The translations under genes and the position numbers were made by a program. From Geodermatophilus sabuli (lineage in GTDB: Bacteria > Actinomycetota > Actinomycetes > Mycobacteriales > Geodermatophilaceae), in the NCBI RefSeq assembly GCF_900215145.1, contig NZ_OBDO01000001.1, positions 1,054,001 to 1,118,000 of the forward strand: 64,000 nt of DNA, read 5' to 3'. The notes under the pieces were generated by a model that saw nothing but the letters and a program-made list of their open reading frames with translations, did no database searches and had not been told where the DNA came from. Shown piece after piece: positions 11,993 to 23,950 of the stretch (its first letter is position 1; each line of letters opens with the position of its first letter).

Positions 11993-13282
11993 TCAGCCCC
12001 GGACCTCCCGGTGGGTGCCGTGGCCGGCCTCCCCGGGCGGGGTGCAGTCCCCGTTGCGCCGGCCGGAGTCGTGGGGCCGGTCGGCATCGTGGTGGCCCTC
12101 GTCCATCCGGCACCAGTGGCGGTCCGGTCCGCCGTCGTCGTGCCGGGCTCCGCGGTCGCCGTCCGGCGGGTCGTCCCCGTCGGAGCCGTGCCGGGCTCCG
12201 CGGTCGCCGTCCGGCGGGCCGTCCCCGTCGGAGCCGTGCCGGACACCGCGGTCGCCGTCCGGCGGGCCGTCCCCGTCGGAGCCGTGCCGGACACCGCGGT
12301 CGCCGTCCGGCCGGTCGTCTGCGTCGGAGCCGTGCCGGACACCGCGGTCGCCGTCCGGCGGGCCGTCCCCGTCGGACCCGTGCCGGTCAACGCCGTCGGA
12401 GCCGTGCCCGTGGCCCCCGTCATCGGTACGCCCGCCGTCGGGGTCCGGGTACCGGTCCCGGTCGCCGGGCTGGTCGGTACCCGGCGTCGGCCGTGGGTCC
12501 GCCGGCGGTGGCCCTGGTTCGGCCGGCGGTGGTCCGGGTTCGGCCGGCGGTGGTCCGGGTTCGGCCGGCGGTGGTCCGGGTTCGGCCGGCGGTGGCCCTG
12601 GGTCGGCCGGCGGTGGTCCGGGTTCGGCCGGCGGTGGCGGGTCGGCCGGTGGCGGCGGGACCGCCGGGGCCGCGGCCGGGGGAGGGCTGGGCGCGACCGG
12701 AGGCGGGGTGGCCGGAGGCGGCGCGGACGGTGCGGGAGGGGCGGGGGCCGTCGCGGCCGGAGCCGGAGCGGGAGCCGGTGGCGGGGCGGCGGCCGGAACG
12801 GTGCCGGTGCCGGTGCCGGTGCCCACCGTGGCGTCGCGCGCGCCGACCGGTGCGGCGTGCGCCGGTACCTGCTGCGCCATGGGCCGGATCGGCCCGGTGG
12901 GCCCGGGTGGGGTGTCGCGGGCGACGTCGGACGGCGGAGGTGAGGGCACCGACCGGCGGGGCGGCGCGGGCTCGGGAGGCGGCGGCACCGGAGCCGGGGA
13001 CGGCACGGGCGGCTCGATGTCCGGACCGGCCGCGATCGGAGGCCTCTGGTCGGCCGGTGGCGGCGGGCCGACCAGGGACAGGCCCGCCCAGCTCCCGACC
13101 AGGACCACGAGCAGGAGGGCTGCGGCGACGACGGCGGCGCCGGCGGTGGTCCGCGCGATCCCCGGCCAGCGCCGGCGCGGCTGACCCGCCTCGGCCGTGC
13201 GGCTGAGCACCACCGGGCGGTGGCGCCGGTCCGGGAGCTCGGCCAGTGTGGTGGGCCCGCCGCCCCGGTGGGCGCCGGACAT
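11993..13282 (-). CDS. Membrane protein with proline-rich and Gly-Asp repeat regions
   Basis: Protein of 429 aa, no family recognised. The N-terminal about 45 residues look cytoplasmic, then one membrane helix (GAAVVAAALLLVVLVGSWAG, residues about 48-67). A long Pro/Ala-rich stretch follows, including seven PPPAEPG/PPPADPG units (12499-12639). About four 16-residue repeats of the form DGDRGxRHGSDGDxPP (12141-12390) come next, then a His/Asp-rich tail. It is probably an outward-facing spacer that may span the cell wall; the D-rich repeats could bind metal, but no RTX motif is exact. The start overlaps the response regulator stop by 1 nt (TGATG), so it ends an HK-RR-effector operon. It ends 10 nt from priA, convergently. 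Confidence 0.75.
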   Translation of the reverse strand: MSGAHRGGGPTTLAELPDRRHRPVVLSRTAEAGQPRRRWPGIARTTAGAAVVAAALLLVVLVGSWAGLSLVGPPPPADQRPPIAAGPDIEPPVPSPAPVPPPPEPAPPRRSVPSPPPSDVARDTPPGPTGPIRPMAQQVPAHAAPVGARDATVGTGTGTGTVPAAAPPPAPAPAPAATAPAPPAPSAPPPATPPPVAPSPPPAAAPAVPPPPADPPPPAEPGPPPADPGPPPAEPGPPPAEPGPPPAEPGPPPAEPGPPPADPRPTPGTDQPGDRDRYPDPDGGRTDDGGHGHGSDGVDRHGSDGDGPPDGDRGVRHGSDADDRPDGDRGVRHGSDGDGPPDGDRGVRHGSDGDGPPDGDRGARHGSDGDDPPDGDRGARHDDGGPDRHWCRMDEGHHDADRPHDSGRRNGDCTPPGEAGHGTHREVRG

Positions 13283-13926
13283 CAATGGTTCCCATCGTCG
13301 GAGCGCGACCGGCGGAGGTGTCGCTCGGCCCACAGGGCGGCCTGCGTGCGGTCGGCGGCCCCGACCCGGTGGAGGATGTGGGTGACGTGCGTCTTCACGG
13401 TCCCCTCCGTGATGCGCAGCCGGCGGGCGATGACCTTGTTCGAGTGTCCCTGCCGGAGCAGCTCCAGGACCTCGCGCTCGCGCTCGGTGAGCGAGTCGCC
13501 CTGACCCCGGTCACGCAGGGCGGCGAGCACCGCCGGGGCGACCTGCGGGTCGATCGTGGAGCCGCCGGCGGCGACGACCCGGACGGCGTCGAGGATGGCC
13601 TCGGCCGCGGTGTGCTTGAGCAGGTAGCCGTCGGCCCCGGCGTCCAGCGCCTCCAGCACCAGCGGCCGTTCGGCGTAGGAGCTGAGCACCAGCACGCGCA
13701 CGGCATCGCCGTTGGACCGCAATCTGCGGATGACGCTGATCCCGTCCTGGCCGGGCATCGCGAGGTCGAGCATGACGAGGTCCGGCGTGAGGCGGCGGAT
13801 GAGCTCCATCGCGCCGTCGCCGTCCCCCGCGGTGCCGATGCACTCCAGGTCACCGGAGGCGCTGAGCAGGCTGCGCAGTCCCTCCCGGACGACGGCGTGG
13901 TCGTCGACGACCAGGACGCGGATCAC
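13282..13926 (-). CDS. NarL/LuxR-family response regulator
   Basis: DNA-binding partner of the kinase encoded upstream. The protein is 214 aa. The receiver domain begins VIRVLVVDDHAVVREGL, has the phospho-acceptor aspartate in LVMLDLAMPG (about residue 54), and conserved Ser and Lys in VLSSYAE and YLLKHTAAEA. The LuxR-type helix-turn-helix is LTEREREVLELLRQGHSNKVIA... ITEGTVKTHV (about residues 145-190). The GTG start overlaps the kinase stop (GTGA). Confidence 0.92.
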   Translation of the reverse strand: MIRVLVVDDHAVVREGLRSLLSASGDLECIGTAGDGDGAMELIRRLTPDLVMLDLAMPGQDGISVIRRLRSNGDAVRVLVLSSYAERPLVLEALDAGADGYLLKHTAAEAILDAVRVVAAGGSTIDPQVAPAVLAALRDRGQGDSLTEREREVLELLRQGHSNKVIARRLRITEGTVKTHVTHILHRVGAADRTQAALWAERHLRRSRSDDGNH

Positions 13927-15257
13927 GGCTGGGCCCCGACGGGGACGTCGACCGGCACGGTGACGACCAGTCGGGTGCCCTGTCCGGGGGAGCTGTTCGC
14001 CGTCAGGGTCCCCCCGGCGTGGACGACGACGTCGCCCAGGGTGTCCAGCCCCACGTGCCCCTCGCGGCGGCGCTCGGCCAGCCGCTGGGCGTCGAAGCCG
14101 CAACCGTCGTCGTCCACGACGAGGGTGACCGTCCGCCCGTCCCGGGACACGGTCACCTCCGCGGAGGTGGCCTGGCTGTGGGTGGCGGCGTTGCGCAGCG
14201 CCTCCCGGGCGGCGCGGTACAGCAGGCCGGTCACCGTGTCGGGCAGCCCGGAGATCCCCGACGTCCGCACCGACACCTGCAGTCCCGCGTCCTGCTGTTC
14301 CGCGGCCAGGCTGCGCAGGCGGTCGGCGAGGTCGGGCAGCGGTTCCGGCGCCGCGCCGGGGTGGGACACCAGCGCGCGCAGCTCGTCGATGGCCTGCCGC
14401 ACCGCGGTCGCCGCCATGGGGGGCAGCCGCGCCTCCGACTCCGCACCCGGCCCGGCCCGCAGCCGGGCGGCGTCGAGTTCCATCGCCACCCCGGACAGGA
14501 CGGGGAGCACGGAGTCGTGGAGCTCCCCGGCGAGCCGCCGCCGCTCGGCGTCCGGCGCGGCCAGGACGGTCCGCAGGAGCGCCTGGTCGTCGTCCTGCCG
14601 ACGGCGCACGCGGGCGGCCAGCCGCCAGGTGAGCGGCAGCTGGACCAGGACGAGCAGCAGCAGCGCGATCAGCGCCGCGGGCGCGAGGGCGAGCCACGCC
14701 TGGCGCGCGAAGGGGCGGACGTCGTCCCGGTTCCCGGCGAGGTCGAGCAGCACCGGGGTCCCGTGCACGTCGCGGATGCCGGCGTGGGCGACGTGCACGG
14801 CCGTGCCCGGGTGGCCGACCGTCACGACGGAACCGGTGTCCAGGGCCCGGCGGGCGTCGGCCGGCAGCGGCGTCACCCGGCCGATCATCTCGGCGCGAAC
14901 GGACCACAGCACCCGGCCGGAGGCGTCGCGGACCGACACCGCGGCCACCGGGCCGGCGTCGAGGACGCCGGCGACCTGCCGGCCCAGGTCCCCTGTCGCG
15001 GTGGGCGGGCGCGTGGGGTCGGTGTCCACGGCGGGGGCCAGGCCGGCCGCGGTCACCGACGCCAGCCGCTCGAAGGCCCGGGCGCTCAGCGAGTCGCCGA
15101 CGTCGCGGGCGAGGACGCCGCTGACGACGGCGAACGCGAGGATCAGGACCACGCCGGCGATCGTGACGTGCGCGACCACCCTCGGCACGGAGATCGGTCG
15201 AGTACCCGGCTGCCGACGCCGTCCCCTCGGCGTGACCCAGATCACTCTCAGGAGCAT
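13923..15257 (-). CDS. Sensor histidine kinase, HisKA_3 type
   Basis: Kinase for the NarL-type regulator that follows. The protein is 444 aa from ATG 15257; ATG 15278 and GTG 15248 are alternatives and no RBS decides. Two membrane helices (VTIAGVVLILAFAVVSGVLA and ALAPAALIALLLLVLVQLPL) flank an extracellular sensor domain of about 140 aa. The phospho-acceptor histidine is in GELHDSVLPVLSG (about residue 247). The ATPase domain shows LRNAATHSQA, DDGCGFD and a GQGTRL end. The signal is not recognisable. Confidence 0.88.
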   Translation of the reverse strand: MLLRVIWVTPRGRRRQPGTRPISVPRVVAHVTIAGVVLILAFAVVSGVLARDVGDSLSARAFERLASVTAAGLAPAVDTDPTRPPTATGDLGRQVAGVLDAGPVAAVSVRDASGRVLWSVRAEMIGRVTPLPADARRALDTGSVVTVGHPGTAVHVAHAGIRDVHGTPVLLDLAGNRDDVRPFARQAWLALAPAALIALLLLVLVQLPLTWRLAARVRRRQDDDQALLRTVLAAPDAERRRLAGELHDSVLPVLSGVAMELDAARLRAGPGAESEARLPPMAATAVRQAIDELRALVSHPGAAPEPLPDLADRLRSLAAEQQDAGLQVSVRTSGISGLPDTVTGLLYRAAREALRNAATHSQATSAEVTVSRDGRTVTLVVDDDGCGFDAQRLAERRREGHVGLDTLGDVVVHAGGTLTANSSPGQGTRLVVTVPVDVPVGAQP

Positions 15258-15423
15258 AGGGCGGTTCCGGGCCTCCATCGTCCAGTTTCTTCGCGCCGCC
15301 TCCGGAGGGCGACCGACCGTGGCCGATCCGGGCGGTCGGGTCGCTGGCCGCACGACCCGGCGCCGGGCACGCCGCCGCACCCGCCGTGGCCATGACGGGC
15401 TGGGGGTCGCGCGGTGCGCCACC

Positions 15424-15429
15424 TAGGAT
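15424..15429 (+). promoter_or_regulatory. -10 box for a leaderless def transcript
   Basis: TAGGAT lies exactly 6 nt before the GTG of def and no purine-rich RBS is present, so transcription probably starts at the start codon. Similar TAnnnT or CAGACT boxes 6-8 nt before a start are seen at 18369, 31163, 43133, 44793 and 59636. Confidence 0.65.
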
Positions 15430-15435
15430 CGACCG

Positions 15436-15965
<530 letters not shown>

Positions 15966-15969
<4 letters not shown>

Positions 15970-16898
15970 GGCTCCTGTTCGCCGGGACGCCGGAGGTCGC
16001 CGTCCCCTCCCTGGACCTGCTGCTGGACTCCGGGCACGAGGTGGCCGCCGTCCTGACCCGGCCCGACGCCCGCTCCGGCCGCGGCCGCCGGGTGGGCCGC
16101 TCACCGGTCGCCGAGCGCGCCGACGCCGCCGGCGTGCCGGTGCTGCAGCCGCGCTCGCCGCGCGAGCCGGAGTTCCTCGCGCAGCTGGCCGACCTCGCCG
16201 TCGACTGCGCGCCGGTCGTCGCCTACGGCGCACTGCTGCCGCAGGCGGCCCTCGACCTGCCCCGGCACGGCTGGGTCAACCTGCACTTCTCGCTGCTGCC
16301 GGCCTGGCGCGGCGCCGCGCCGGTGCAGCACGCGGTCATGGCCGGTGACGAGGTGACCGGCGCGTCCACCTTCCGGCTGGAGGCCGGGATGGACACCGGT
16401 CCCGTCTACGGCGTGGTCACCGAGCCGATCGGGCCACGGGACACCGCCGGCGACCTGCTGGACCGGCTGGCCCGCAGCGGGGCCCGGCTGCTGCTGGCCA
16501 CCCTGGACGGCATCGCGGACGGCAGCCTCGTCCCGGAGCCGCAGCCGGCCGAGGGCGTCAGCCTCGCGCCCCGCATCGAGCCGGCCGACGCGCGCGTCGA
16601 CTGGGCGCTGCCCGCGCACGTCGTCGACCGGCGGGTCCGTGGGGTGACCCCCGCCCCCGGCGCGTGGACCACCTGGCGCGGGGACCGGCTGCGCCTGGGC
16701 CCCGTCGAGCCGCTGCCGACGTCCCTGGGCCTGGCGGCCGGTGAGCTGTCCGTGGGGCCGACCGGGGTGCTGGTCGGCACCGGCCGCGGCGCGGTCCGTC
16801 TCGGGGACGTGCAGCCGGCCGGCAAGCGCGTGCTGCCCGCGACCGACTGGGCCCGGGGCGCCCGCCCGGCAGCCGGGGAGAGGGTCGGGGAGCCGTGA
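15966..16898 (+). CDS. fmt: Methionyl-tRNA formyltransferase, probable CTG start
   Basis: Formylates initiator Met-tRNA using 10-formyl-tetrahydrofolate. The protein is 310 aa, the normal length when started at CTG 15966. Conserved parts are [15 protein letters not shown], the [21 protein letters not shown] region with the catalytic Asn-His (about residues 104-125), and the ThrPheArg-MetAspThrGly segment ([14 protein letters not shown]). The C-terminal tRNA-binding domain contains [11 protein letters not shown]. The CTG start is inferred from the RBS at 15951-15958. The alternative GTG 15918 would put 16 extra residues in front of the conserved N-terminus. The stop overlaps the rsmB start by 4 nt. 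Confidence 0.93.
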
Positions 16899-18316
16899 CG
16901 CCCCCGCCCCGCCGCCCGGGCCGGCCCCGGCAGGGGCACCGCGCCGGCCGGCGACCACGCCCGCAACTGGACGGTGCCCGGCTCACCGCCTACGACGTCC
17001 TGGACGCCGTCTCCTCCCGCGCGGCGTACGCCAACCTGCTGCTGCCCCAGCTGCTGCGCGAGCGGCAGCTGGACCAGCGCGACGCGGCGTTCACCACCCA
17101 GCTCGCCTACGGGGCGCTGCGTGCCCAGGGCACCCTCGACGAGGTGCTGACCGGGCTGGTCTCCCGGCCGCTGGCCGAGCTGGACCCGCGGGTGCTCGAC
17201 CTGCTCCGCCTCGGCGCCTACCAGCTGCTCGACCTGCGCGTGCCGGCGCACGCGGCGGTCGACACCACCGTCGACCTCACCCGGGCGATCGTCGGCACCG
17301 GCGCCTCCGGCCTCGTCAACGCGGTGCTGCGCAAGGTCGCCGCCGGCGGGGACCGCGTCGCCTGGCTGGACCGGCTCGCCGGCGACGCCGACGGCGCCGA
17401 CGGCGACCGGCGGCTGGCCCTCGCCACCGACCACCCCGGCTGGATCGTGGCGGCCTGGCGGGAGGCGCTGGACGCCGGCGACCCCTCCGGCGCTCCGGAG
17501 CTGGAGGCCGCGCTGCTGGCCGACGACGCCGCGCCCGAGGTGCACCTGGTGGCCCGGCGGCTGGCCCGCGACCGGCTGGCCGAGGAGTCCGGTGGCACGC
17601 CGGGCCCCTGGTCCCCGTACGCGGTCCGGCTGGCCGGCGGCGACCCGGGGAAGGTGCCCGCCGTGCGCGAGGGGACCGCCGCCGTGCAGGACGAGGGCAG
17701 CCAGCTGGCCGCGCTGCTGCTCACCCGCGCGCCCCTCGACGGTCTCGACGCCGCCTGGCTGGACATGTGCGCCGGGCCGGGCGGCAAGGCGGGGCTGCTC
17801 GCGGCGGTCCGCCCCGAGGGCGTCCGGCTCACCGCCGCCGACCGCTCCCCGCACCGCGCCGAGCTGGTGCGCGCGGCCCTGGGCGACGCGGCCGGCACCG
17901 AGGTCGTCGTGGCGGACGGTCGGCAGCCGCCCTGGGCGCCGGGCTCCTTCGACCGCGTCCTGCTCGACGCCCCGTGCACCGGCCTGGGGGCGCTGCGCCG
18001 CCGCCCGGAGGTCCGCTGGCGCCGCACCCCGGCGGACGTCCCGCCGCTGGTGGAGCTGCAGACGGCGCTGCTGGACGGCGCGCTGGCCTCGGTGCGGCCC
18101 GGGGGAGTGGTGGCCTACGTGACCTGCTCCCCGCACACCGCGGAGACCGTCGGGGTGGTGGAGGCCGCGGCCGCCCGCGACGACGTCGAGGTGCTGCCGG
18201 TCGCCCCGCTGTTCCCGGAGGTCCCCGGCGTCGCTCGCGGGCGGTACGGGCAGCTGTGGCCCCACCGGCACGGCACCGACGCGATGTTCATGGCCCTGCT
18301 CCGCCGCACCTCCTGA
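16895..18316 (+). CDS. rsmB: 16S rRNA (cytosine-5) methyltransferase RsmB
   Basis: Methylates a cytosine (C967 in E. coli numbering) of 16S rRNA. The protein is 473 aa. A basic 28-residue N-terminus is followed by a NusB-like RNA-binding domain (about residues 30-160) and an SAM-binding methyltransferase domain. The SAM motif is [13 protein letters not shown] (about 290-302). The two catalytic cysteines are in DAPCTGLG (about 357) and [11 protein letters not shown] (about 411). The GTG start overlaps the fmt stop. Confidence 0.94.
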   Translation: MTPPPRRPGRPRQGHRAGRRPRPQLDGARLTAYDVLDAVSSRAAYANLLLPQLLRERQLDQRDAAFTTQLAYGALRAQGTLDEVLTGLVSRPLAELDPRVLDLLRLGAYQLLDLRVPAHAAVDTTVDLTRAIVGTGASGLVNAVLRKVAAGGDRVAWLDRLAGDADGADGDRRLALATDHPGWIVAAWREALDAGDPSGAPELEAALLADDAAPEVHLVARRLARDRLAEESGGTPGPWSPYAVRLAGGDPGKVPAVREGTAAVQDEGSQLAALLLTRAPLDGLDAAWLDMCAGPGGKAGLLAAVRPEGVRLTAADRSPHRAELVRAALGDAAGTEVVVADGRQPPWAPGSFDRVLLDAPCTGLGALRRRPEVRWRRTPADVPPLVELQTALLDGALASVRPGGVVAYVTCSPHTAETVGVVEAAAARDDVEVLPVAPLFPEVPGVARGRYGQLWPHRHGTDAMFMALLRRTS

Positions 18317-18368
18317 CGCCGCCGCCCGCCCGGCGGAAGCGGGCGGCGGGCACCCCGGCAGGGCCCCC

Positions 18369-18374
18369 TAGACT
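18369..18374 (+). promoter_or_regulatory. -10 box for leaderless rpe transcript
   Basis: TAGACT lies 8 nt before the GTG of rpe and no RBS precedes that GTG. A CG-rich inverted repeat (GCCGCCCGCC...GGCGGGC, about 18320-18347) just upstream could end the rsmB transcript. Confidence 0.6.
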
Positions 18375-18382
18375 CGGCAGAC

Positions 18383-19054
18383 GTGCCCCGGACCCCGATG
18401 ATCGCGCCCAGCCTGCTGTCGGCGGACTTCGCCCGGCTGGCCGAGGAGGCACGACGGGTCGCGGACGCCGACTGGCTGCACTTCGACGTCATGGACGCGC
18501 ACTTCGTGCCGAACCTGACCTTCGGCCTCCCGGTCATGCAGGCGGTGCAGGCGGTCAGCCCGGTGCCGCTGGACTGCCACCTCATGATCGAGGCCCCCGA
18601 GCGCTGGGCGCCGGACTACGCCGAGGCCGGCGCCCGCAACGTCACCGTGCACGCCGAGGCCTGCACCGACCCGCGCGCCGTCGCCCGTGACATCCGCGCC
18701 GCCGGCGCCCTCGCCGGCCTGGCACTCAAGCCGGGCACCCCGCTCGAGGACCACCTCGACGTCCTGCCCGACTTCGACACGCTCCTGGTCATGACCGTCG
18801 AGCCCGGCTTCGGTGGGCAGGAGTTCATGGCCGAGGTGCTGCCCAAGGTCCGCCGGGCCCGCGAGCTCGTCGACACCGGGCACCTGACGGTGCTGGTCGA
18901 GGTCGACGGTGGCATCAACGCCGACACCATCGAGGCCGCCGCCGCTGCGGGCGCGGACGTCTTCGTGGCCGGCTCGGCCGTCTACGGCGCCGAGGACCCC
19001 TCCCGCGCCATCGCCGGCCTGCGCGCGCAGGCCGCCGCGGCGCTCGTCGGGTGA
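18383..19054 (+). CDS. rpe: Ribulose-phosphate 3-epimerase
   Basis: Interconverts ribulose 5-phosphate and xylulose 5-phosphate; ribulose 5-phosphate is also the substrate of the DHBP synthase encoded downstream. The protein is 223 aa with ISP-like start [13 protein letters not shown], metal ligands in [14 protein letters not shown] and [17 protein letters not shown] and VDGGINADT. The order rpe-ribD-ribE is conserved in actinobacteria. The stop overlaps the ribD start (GTGA). Confidence 0.96.
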   Translation: MPRTPMIAPSLLSADFARLAEEARRVADADWLHFDVMDAHFVPNLTFGLPVMQAVQAVSPVPLDCHLMIEAPERWAPDYAEAGARNVTVHAEACTDPRAVARDIRAAGALAGLALKPGTPLEDHLDVLPDFDTLLVMTVEPGFGGQEFMAEVLPKVRRARELVDTGHLTVLVEVDGGINADTIEAAAAAGADVFVAGSAVYGAEDPSRAIAGLRAQAAAALVG

Positions 19055-20175
19055 GCCCCTGCCCGGCCGGGGATCGGGCCGCAGCGCCGGGGACCGACCC
19101 CGTGCCGACGGCGGCCGAGCGGCACGCCATGGCGCGCGCCCGCCGGCTCGGCGCCGGCGTGCTCGGCTCCACCAGCCCCAACCCCGCCGTCGGTGCCGTC
19201 GTCCTCGCCGCCGACGGGACGCCGGTGGGGGAGGGCGCGACCGCCCCGCCCGGCGGCCCGCACGCGGAGGTGCGCGCCCTGGCGGAGGCCGGCGACCGCG
19301 CCCGCGGCGGCACCGTCGTCGTCACCCTCGAGCCGTGCGCGCACACCGGCCGCACCGGTCCGTGCGCCGACGCGCTGCTGGCGGCCGGGGTCTCGCGGGT
19401 CGTCGTCGCCGTCCCCGAGCCCACCTCGCCGGCCGGCGGCGGCGCGGCGCGGCTGCGGGCCGCCGGCGTCGAGGTGGTGCTCGGCGTCGAGCAGGCCGAG
19501 GCCGAGGACGGCGCCCTGGGTGCCTGGCTGACCGGCGTCCGCGAGCAGCGGCCGCAGGTGGTGTGGAAGGTCGCCGGCACCCTCGACGGGCGTGTCGCGG
19601 CGGCCGACGGCAGCAGTCGCTGGGTCACCGGCCGCGAGGCGCGCGCCGCCGTCCACCGGCTGCGCGCCACGTGCGACGCCGTCCTCGTCGGCTCGGGCAC
19701 CGCGCTGACCGACGACCCCCAGCTCACCGTCCGCGACGCCGACGGCGTCCCCGCCGGCCGGCAGCCGCTGCGGGTGGTGCTCGACCGCCGCGGCCGGCTG
19801 CCCTCCGACGCCCGGGTGCTCGACGACGCCGCCCCCACCCTGGTCAGCGCCGCGGCCGGCCCCCGCGAGCTGCTGGCCGAGCTGTTCGCCCGCGATGTGC
19901 GGCGGGTGCTGCTGGAGGGCGGCCCCACGCTGGCCGCGGCGTTCCTGCGGGCGGGGCTGGTCGACGAGGCGGTGGTGCACCTGGCGCCGAAGCTGCTGGG
20001 GGGCGGGGCATCGCTCGTCGGCGACCTGGGAATCACCTCGATCGGGGACGCGCTGACCCTGTCGGTCGTCGACGTCACCCGCCTGGGCGGGGATGTCGGC
20101 ATCCGCTTGCGTGCATACCGGCACACTGGTGGCAGTCGGTCTGCGGAGAGCCCGGCCGCGACCGGAGGGAGTTGA
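19051..20175 (+). CDS. ribD: Bifunctional riboflavin deaminase-reductase
   Basis: Deaminates and then reduces the pyrimidine intermediate of riboflavin synthesis. The protein is 374 aa. The zinc deaminase domain has HAEV (about residue 71) and [11 protein letters not shown] (about 96-106). The reductase domain begins near residue 170 ([21 protein letters not shown]) and contains [12 protein letters not shown]. The GTG start overlaps the rpe stop. The stop is 2 nt before the ribE GTG, with the ribE RBS inside ribD. Confidence 0.95.
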   Translation: MSPCPAGDRAAAPGTDPVPTAAERHAMARARRLGAGVLGSTSPNPAVGAVVLAADGTPVGEGATAPPGGPHAEVRALAEAGDRARGGTVVVTLEPCAHTGRTGPCADALLAAGVSRVVVAVPEPTSPAGGGAARLRAAGVEVVLGVEQAEAEDGALGAWLTGVREQRPQVVWKVAGTLDGRVAAADGSSRWVTGREARAAVHRLRATCDAVLVGSGTALTDDPQLTVRDADGVPAGRQPLRVVLDRRGRLPSDARVLDDAAPTLVSAAAGPRELLAELFARDVRRVLLEGGPTLAAAFLRAGLVDEAVVHLAPKLLGGGASLVGDLGITSIGDALTLSVVDVTRLGGDVGIRLRAYRHTGGSRSAESPAATGGS

Positions 20176-20177
20176 TC

Positions 20178-20801
20178 GTGTTCACCGGGATCGTCGAGGA
20201 AGTCGGCACCCTGCTCGACCGGGAGGACCTGGAAGAGGGCGGGGAGGTGACGGCCGCCCGGTTGCGCATCCGCGCGCGGAAGGCGCTGGAGGGCGTGGCG
20301 CTGGGCGACTCCATCTCCGTCAAGGGGGTCTGCCTGACCGTGACGGCGGTGGACGGCGACGTCTGGGCCACCGACGTGATGGCCGAGACCCTGCGGCGCA
20401 GCAGCCTGGGCGCCCTGGCCGACGGGGACCCGGTCAACCTCGAGCGCGCCGTCACGCCGCACACCCGGCTGGGCGGCCACCTGGTGCAGGGCCACGTCGA
20501 CGGCGTCGGCACCGTCCGCGCCCGCACCCCCGGCGAGCACTGGGAGGTCGTGCGGATCGCGCTGCCCCCCGAGCTGGCCCGGTACGTCGTGGAGAAGGGC
20601 TCCATCGCGGTCGACGGCGTCTCCCTGACCGTGAGTGCCGTCAGCGCCGTCGACGACCCCGAGCCGTGGTTCGAGGTCAGCCTGATCCCCACCACCCTCC
20701 GCGAGACCACGCTGGGCGCGGTACCCCCGGGGAGCCCGGTCAACCTGGAGGTCGACGTGATCGCCAAGTACGTGGAACGGCTGTTGGGAGCACGCTCGTG
20801 A
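20178..20801 (+). CDS. ribE: Riboflavin synthase alpha chain
   Basis: Dismutates two 6,7-dimethyl-8-ribityllumazines to riboflavin. The protein is 207 aa, starting with the canonical [11 protein letters not shown]. The duplicated lumazine-binding fold is visible: [12 protein letters not shown] and [11 protein letters not shown], then [12 protein letters not shown] and the conserved [11 protein letters not shown] end. GTG 20178 is preceded by GGAGGGAG at 20164-20171. The stop overlaps the start of the following mini-cistron. Confidence 0.95.
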   Translation: MFTGIVEEVGTLLDREDLEEGGEVTAARLRIRARKALEGVALGDSISVKGVCLTVTAVDGDVWATDVMAETLRRSSLGALADGDPVNLERAVTPHTRLGGHLVQGHVDGVGTVRARTPGEHWEVVRIALPPELARYVVEKGSIAVDGVSLTVSAVSAVDDPEPWFEVSLIPTTLRETTLGAVPPGSPVNLEVDVIAKYVERLLGARS

Positions 20802-20862
20802 GCGCACGCGCGAGCACAGCATGCGTCGGCACGTGGCCGACCATCGCCAGCGAGGAGGATGC

Positions 20863-20866
<4 letters not shown>
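20798..20866 (+). CDS. Mini-cistron bridging ribE to ribBA, relative of the pyr repeat
   Basis: A 22-codon frame starts with GTG inside the ribE stop (GTGA) and ends with TGA inside the ribBA GTG (GTGA). The peptide begins MSARASTA and ends TIASEEDA, clearly related to the pyrD-pyrF repeat peptide (STAPPGT... SASEESS). Shared nucleotides include GCGAGCACAGCA and CGCCAGCGAGGAG; the latter supplies the ribBA RBS (GAGGAGG, 20852-20858). It may act only as a translation relay; no function of the peptide is claimed. Confidence 0.55.
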
Positions 20867-22954
<2,088 letters not shown>

Positions 22955-22956
22955 AG

Positions 22957-23008
22957 GAGGACCTCCTGCCCCCGCTCGCAGGCTGGCGCCGGGGAGCCGC
23001 AGGAGGGC
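22957..23008 (+). repeat. Gene-end repeat copy C (hisE-hisG gap)
   Basis: AGGAGGACCTCCTGCCCCCG followed by CTCGCAGGCTGGCGCCGGGG and AGCCGCAGGAGG lies immediately behind the hisE stop. It is the most diverged of four copies (others 7319, 24521, 29453). CCTCCTGC and GCAGGAGG form the arms of a possible hairpin. Confidence 0.6.
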
Positions 23009-23042
23009 CGACCACCCACCCGTTCGAAGAGGAGTTCTCCCC

Positions 23043-23909
23043 GTGCTGCGCATCGCCGTGCCCAACAAGGGCGTCCTGAGCGACCCTGCGGCCGCGATGC
23101 TGGCCGAGAGCGGGTACCGGCAGCGGCGCAGCACCAAGGACCTCGCCGTCTACGACCCCGACAGCGACACCGAGTTCTTCTACCTGCGCCCCCGTGACAT
23201 CGCCGTCTACGTGGCCGCCGGCACGCTGGACGTCGGCATCACCGGCCGCGACATGCTGCTGGAGACCGCGCCGGCCGACGGCGAGGGCGCCGCGGCGGTC
23301 GAGGTGATGCCGCTGGGATTCGGCCGCTCGTCGTTCCGCTTCGCCACCCCGGTCGAGTCGGACATCGAGACCGTCGAGCAGCTGGCCGGCAAGCGGATCG
23401 CCACCGCCTACCCCGTGCTCCTCAAGCGGTACCTGCAGGAGAAGGGCATCCACGCCGGTGTGGTGAAGCTCGACGGCGCGGTGGAGACCGCCTGCCGGCT
23501 GGGTGTCGCCGACGCGGTCTGCGACGTCGTCGAGACCGGGACGACCCTGCGGGCCGCGGGGCTGCACATCATCGGCGAGCCGGTGCTGACCAGCGAGGCG
23601 ATCCTGGTGCGCCGGGCCGGCGCCGAGGAGATCCCGGCCGTTGCCCAGCTGCGGCGCCGGCTGCGCGGGGTCCTGGTCGCCCGGCAGTACGTGATGCTCG
23701 ACTACGACTGCCCGAACGAGCTGCTGGAGAAGGCCACCGCGCTCACCCCGGGCCTGGAGGGGCCGACCGTCAGCCCGCTGCAGACCGAGGGCTGGTCGGC
23801 GGTGCGGGCGATGGTCGCGCAGTCCGACACCAACCGGGTGATGGACGAGCTGTGGGAGCTCGGCGCCCGGGCGATCCTGGTCACCAGCATCCACGCCTGC
23901 CGGATCTGA
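23043..23909 (+). CDS. hisG: ATP phosphoribosyltransferase, long form
   Basis: First, feedback-regulated step of histidine synthesis. The protein is 288 aa with its own C-terminal ACT-like domain (about residues 210-288), so it does not need HisZ. It begins MLRIAVPNKGVLSDPA and contains YVAAGTLDVGITGRDML, the PRPP-binding VCDVVETGTTLRAAG (about 161-175) and a C-terminal IHACRI. The GTG start has a GAGGAG at 23028-23033. Confidence 0.96.
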   Translation: MLRIAVPNKGVLSDPAAAMLAESGYRQRRSTKDLAVYDPDSDTEFFYLRPRDIAVYVAAGTLDVGITGRDMLLETAPADGEGAAAVEVMPLGFGRSSFRFATPVESDIETVEQLAGKRIATAYPVLLKRYLQEKGIHAGVVKLDGAVETACRLGVADAVCDVVETGTTLRAAGLHIIGEPVLTSEAILVRRAGAEEIPAVAQLRRRLRGVLVARQYVMLDYDCPNELLEKATALTPGLEGPTVSPLQTEGWSAVRAMVAQSDTNRVMDELWELGARAILVTSIHACRI

Positions 23910-23950
23910 GCCGCCGGGCACGGTCCGGCGCCCCCGTTCGTCCCTTGGGC

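Noticed and set aside
12141..12390. Regular 48-nt repeats, CRISPR-like at first sight
   Set aside because: The repeats are in frame, contiguous without unique spacers, and encode a 16-residue protein repeat.
16406..18271. 621-codon minus-strand frame opposite fmt and rsmB
   Set aside because: It is a shadow frame. The plus strand carries complete Fmt and RsmB motifs.
18317..20177. FMN riboswitch in the rib operon
   Set aside because: No RFN-element core sequence was found before rpe, ribD or ribE. Genes overlap, leaving no room for it except before rpe, where the leader is very short.
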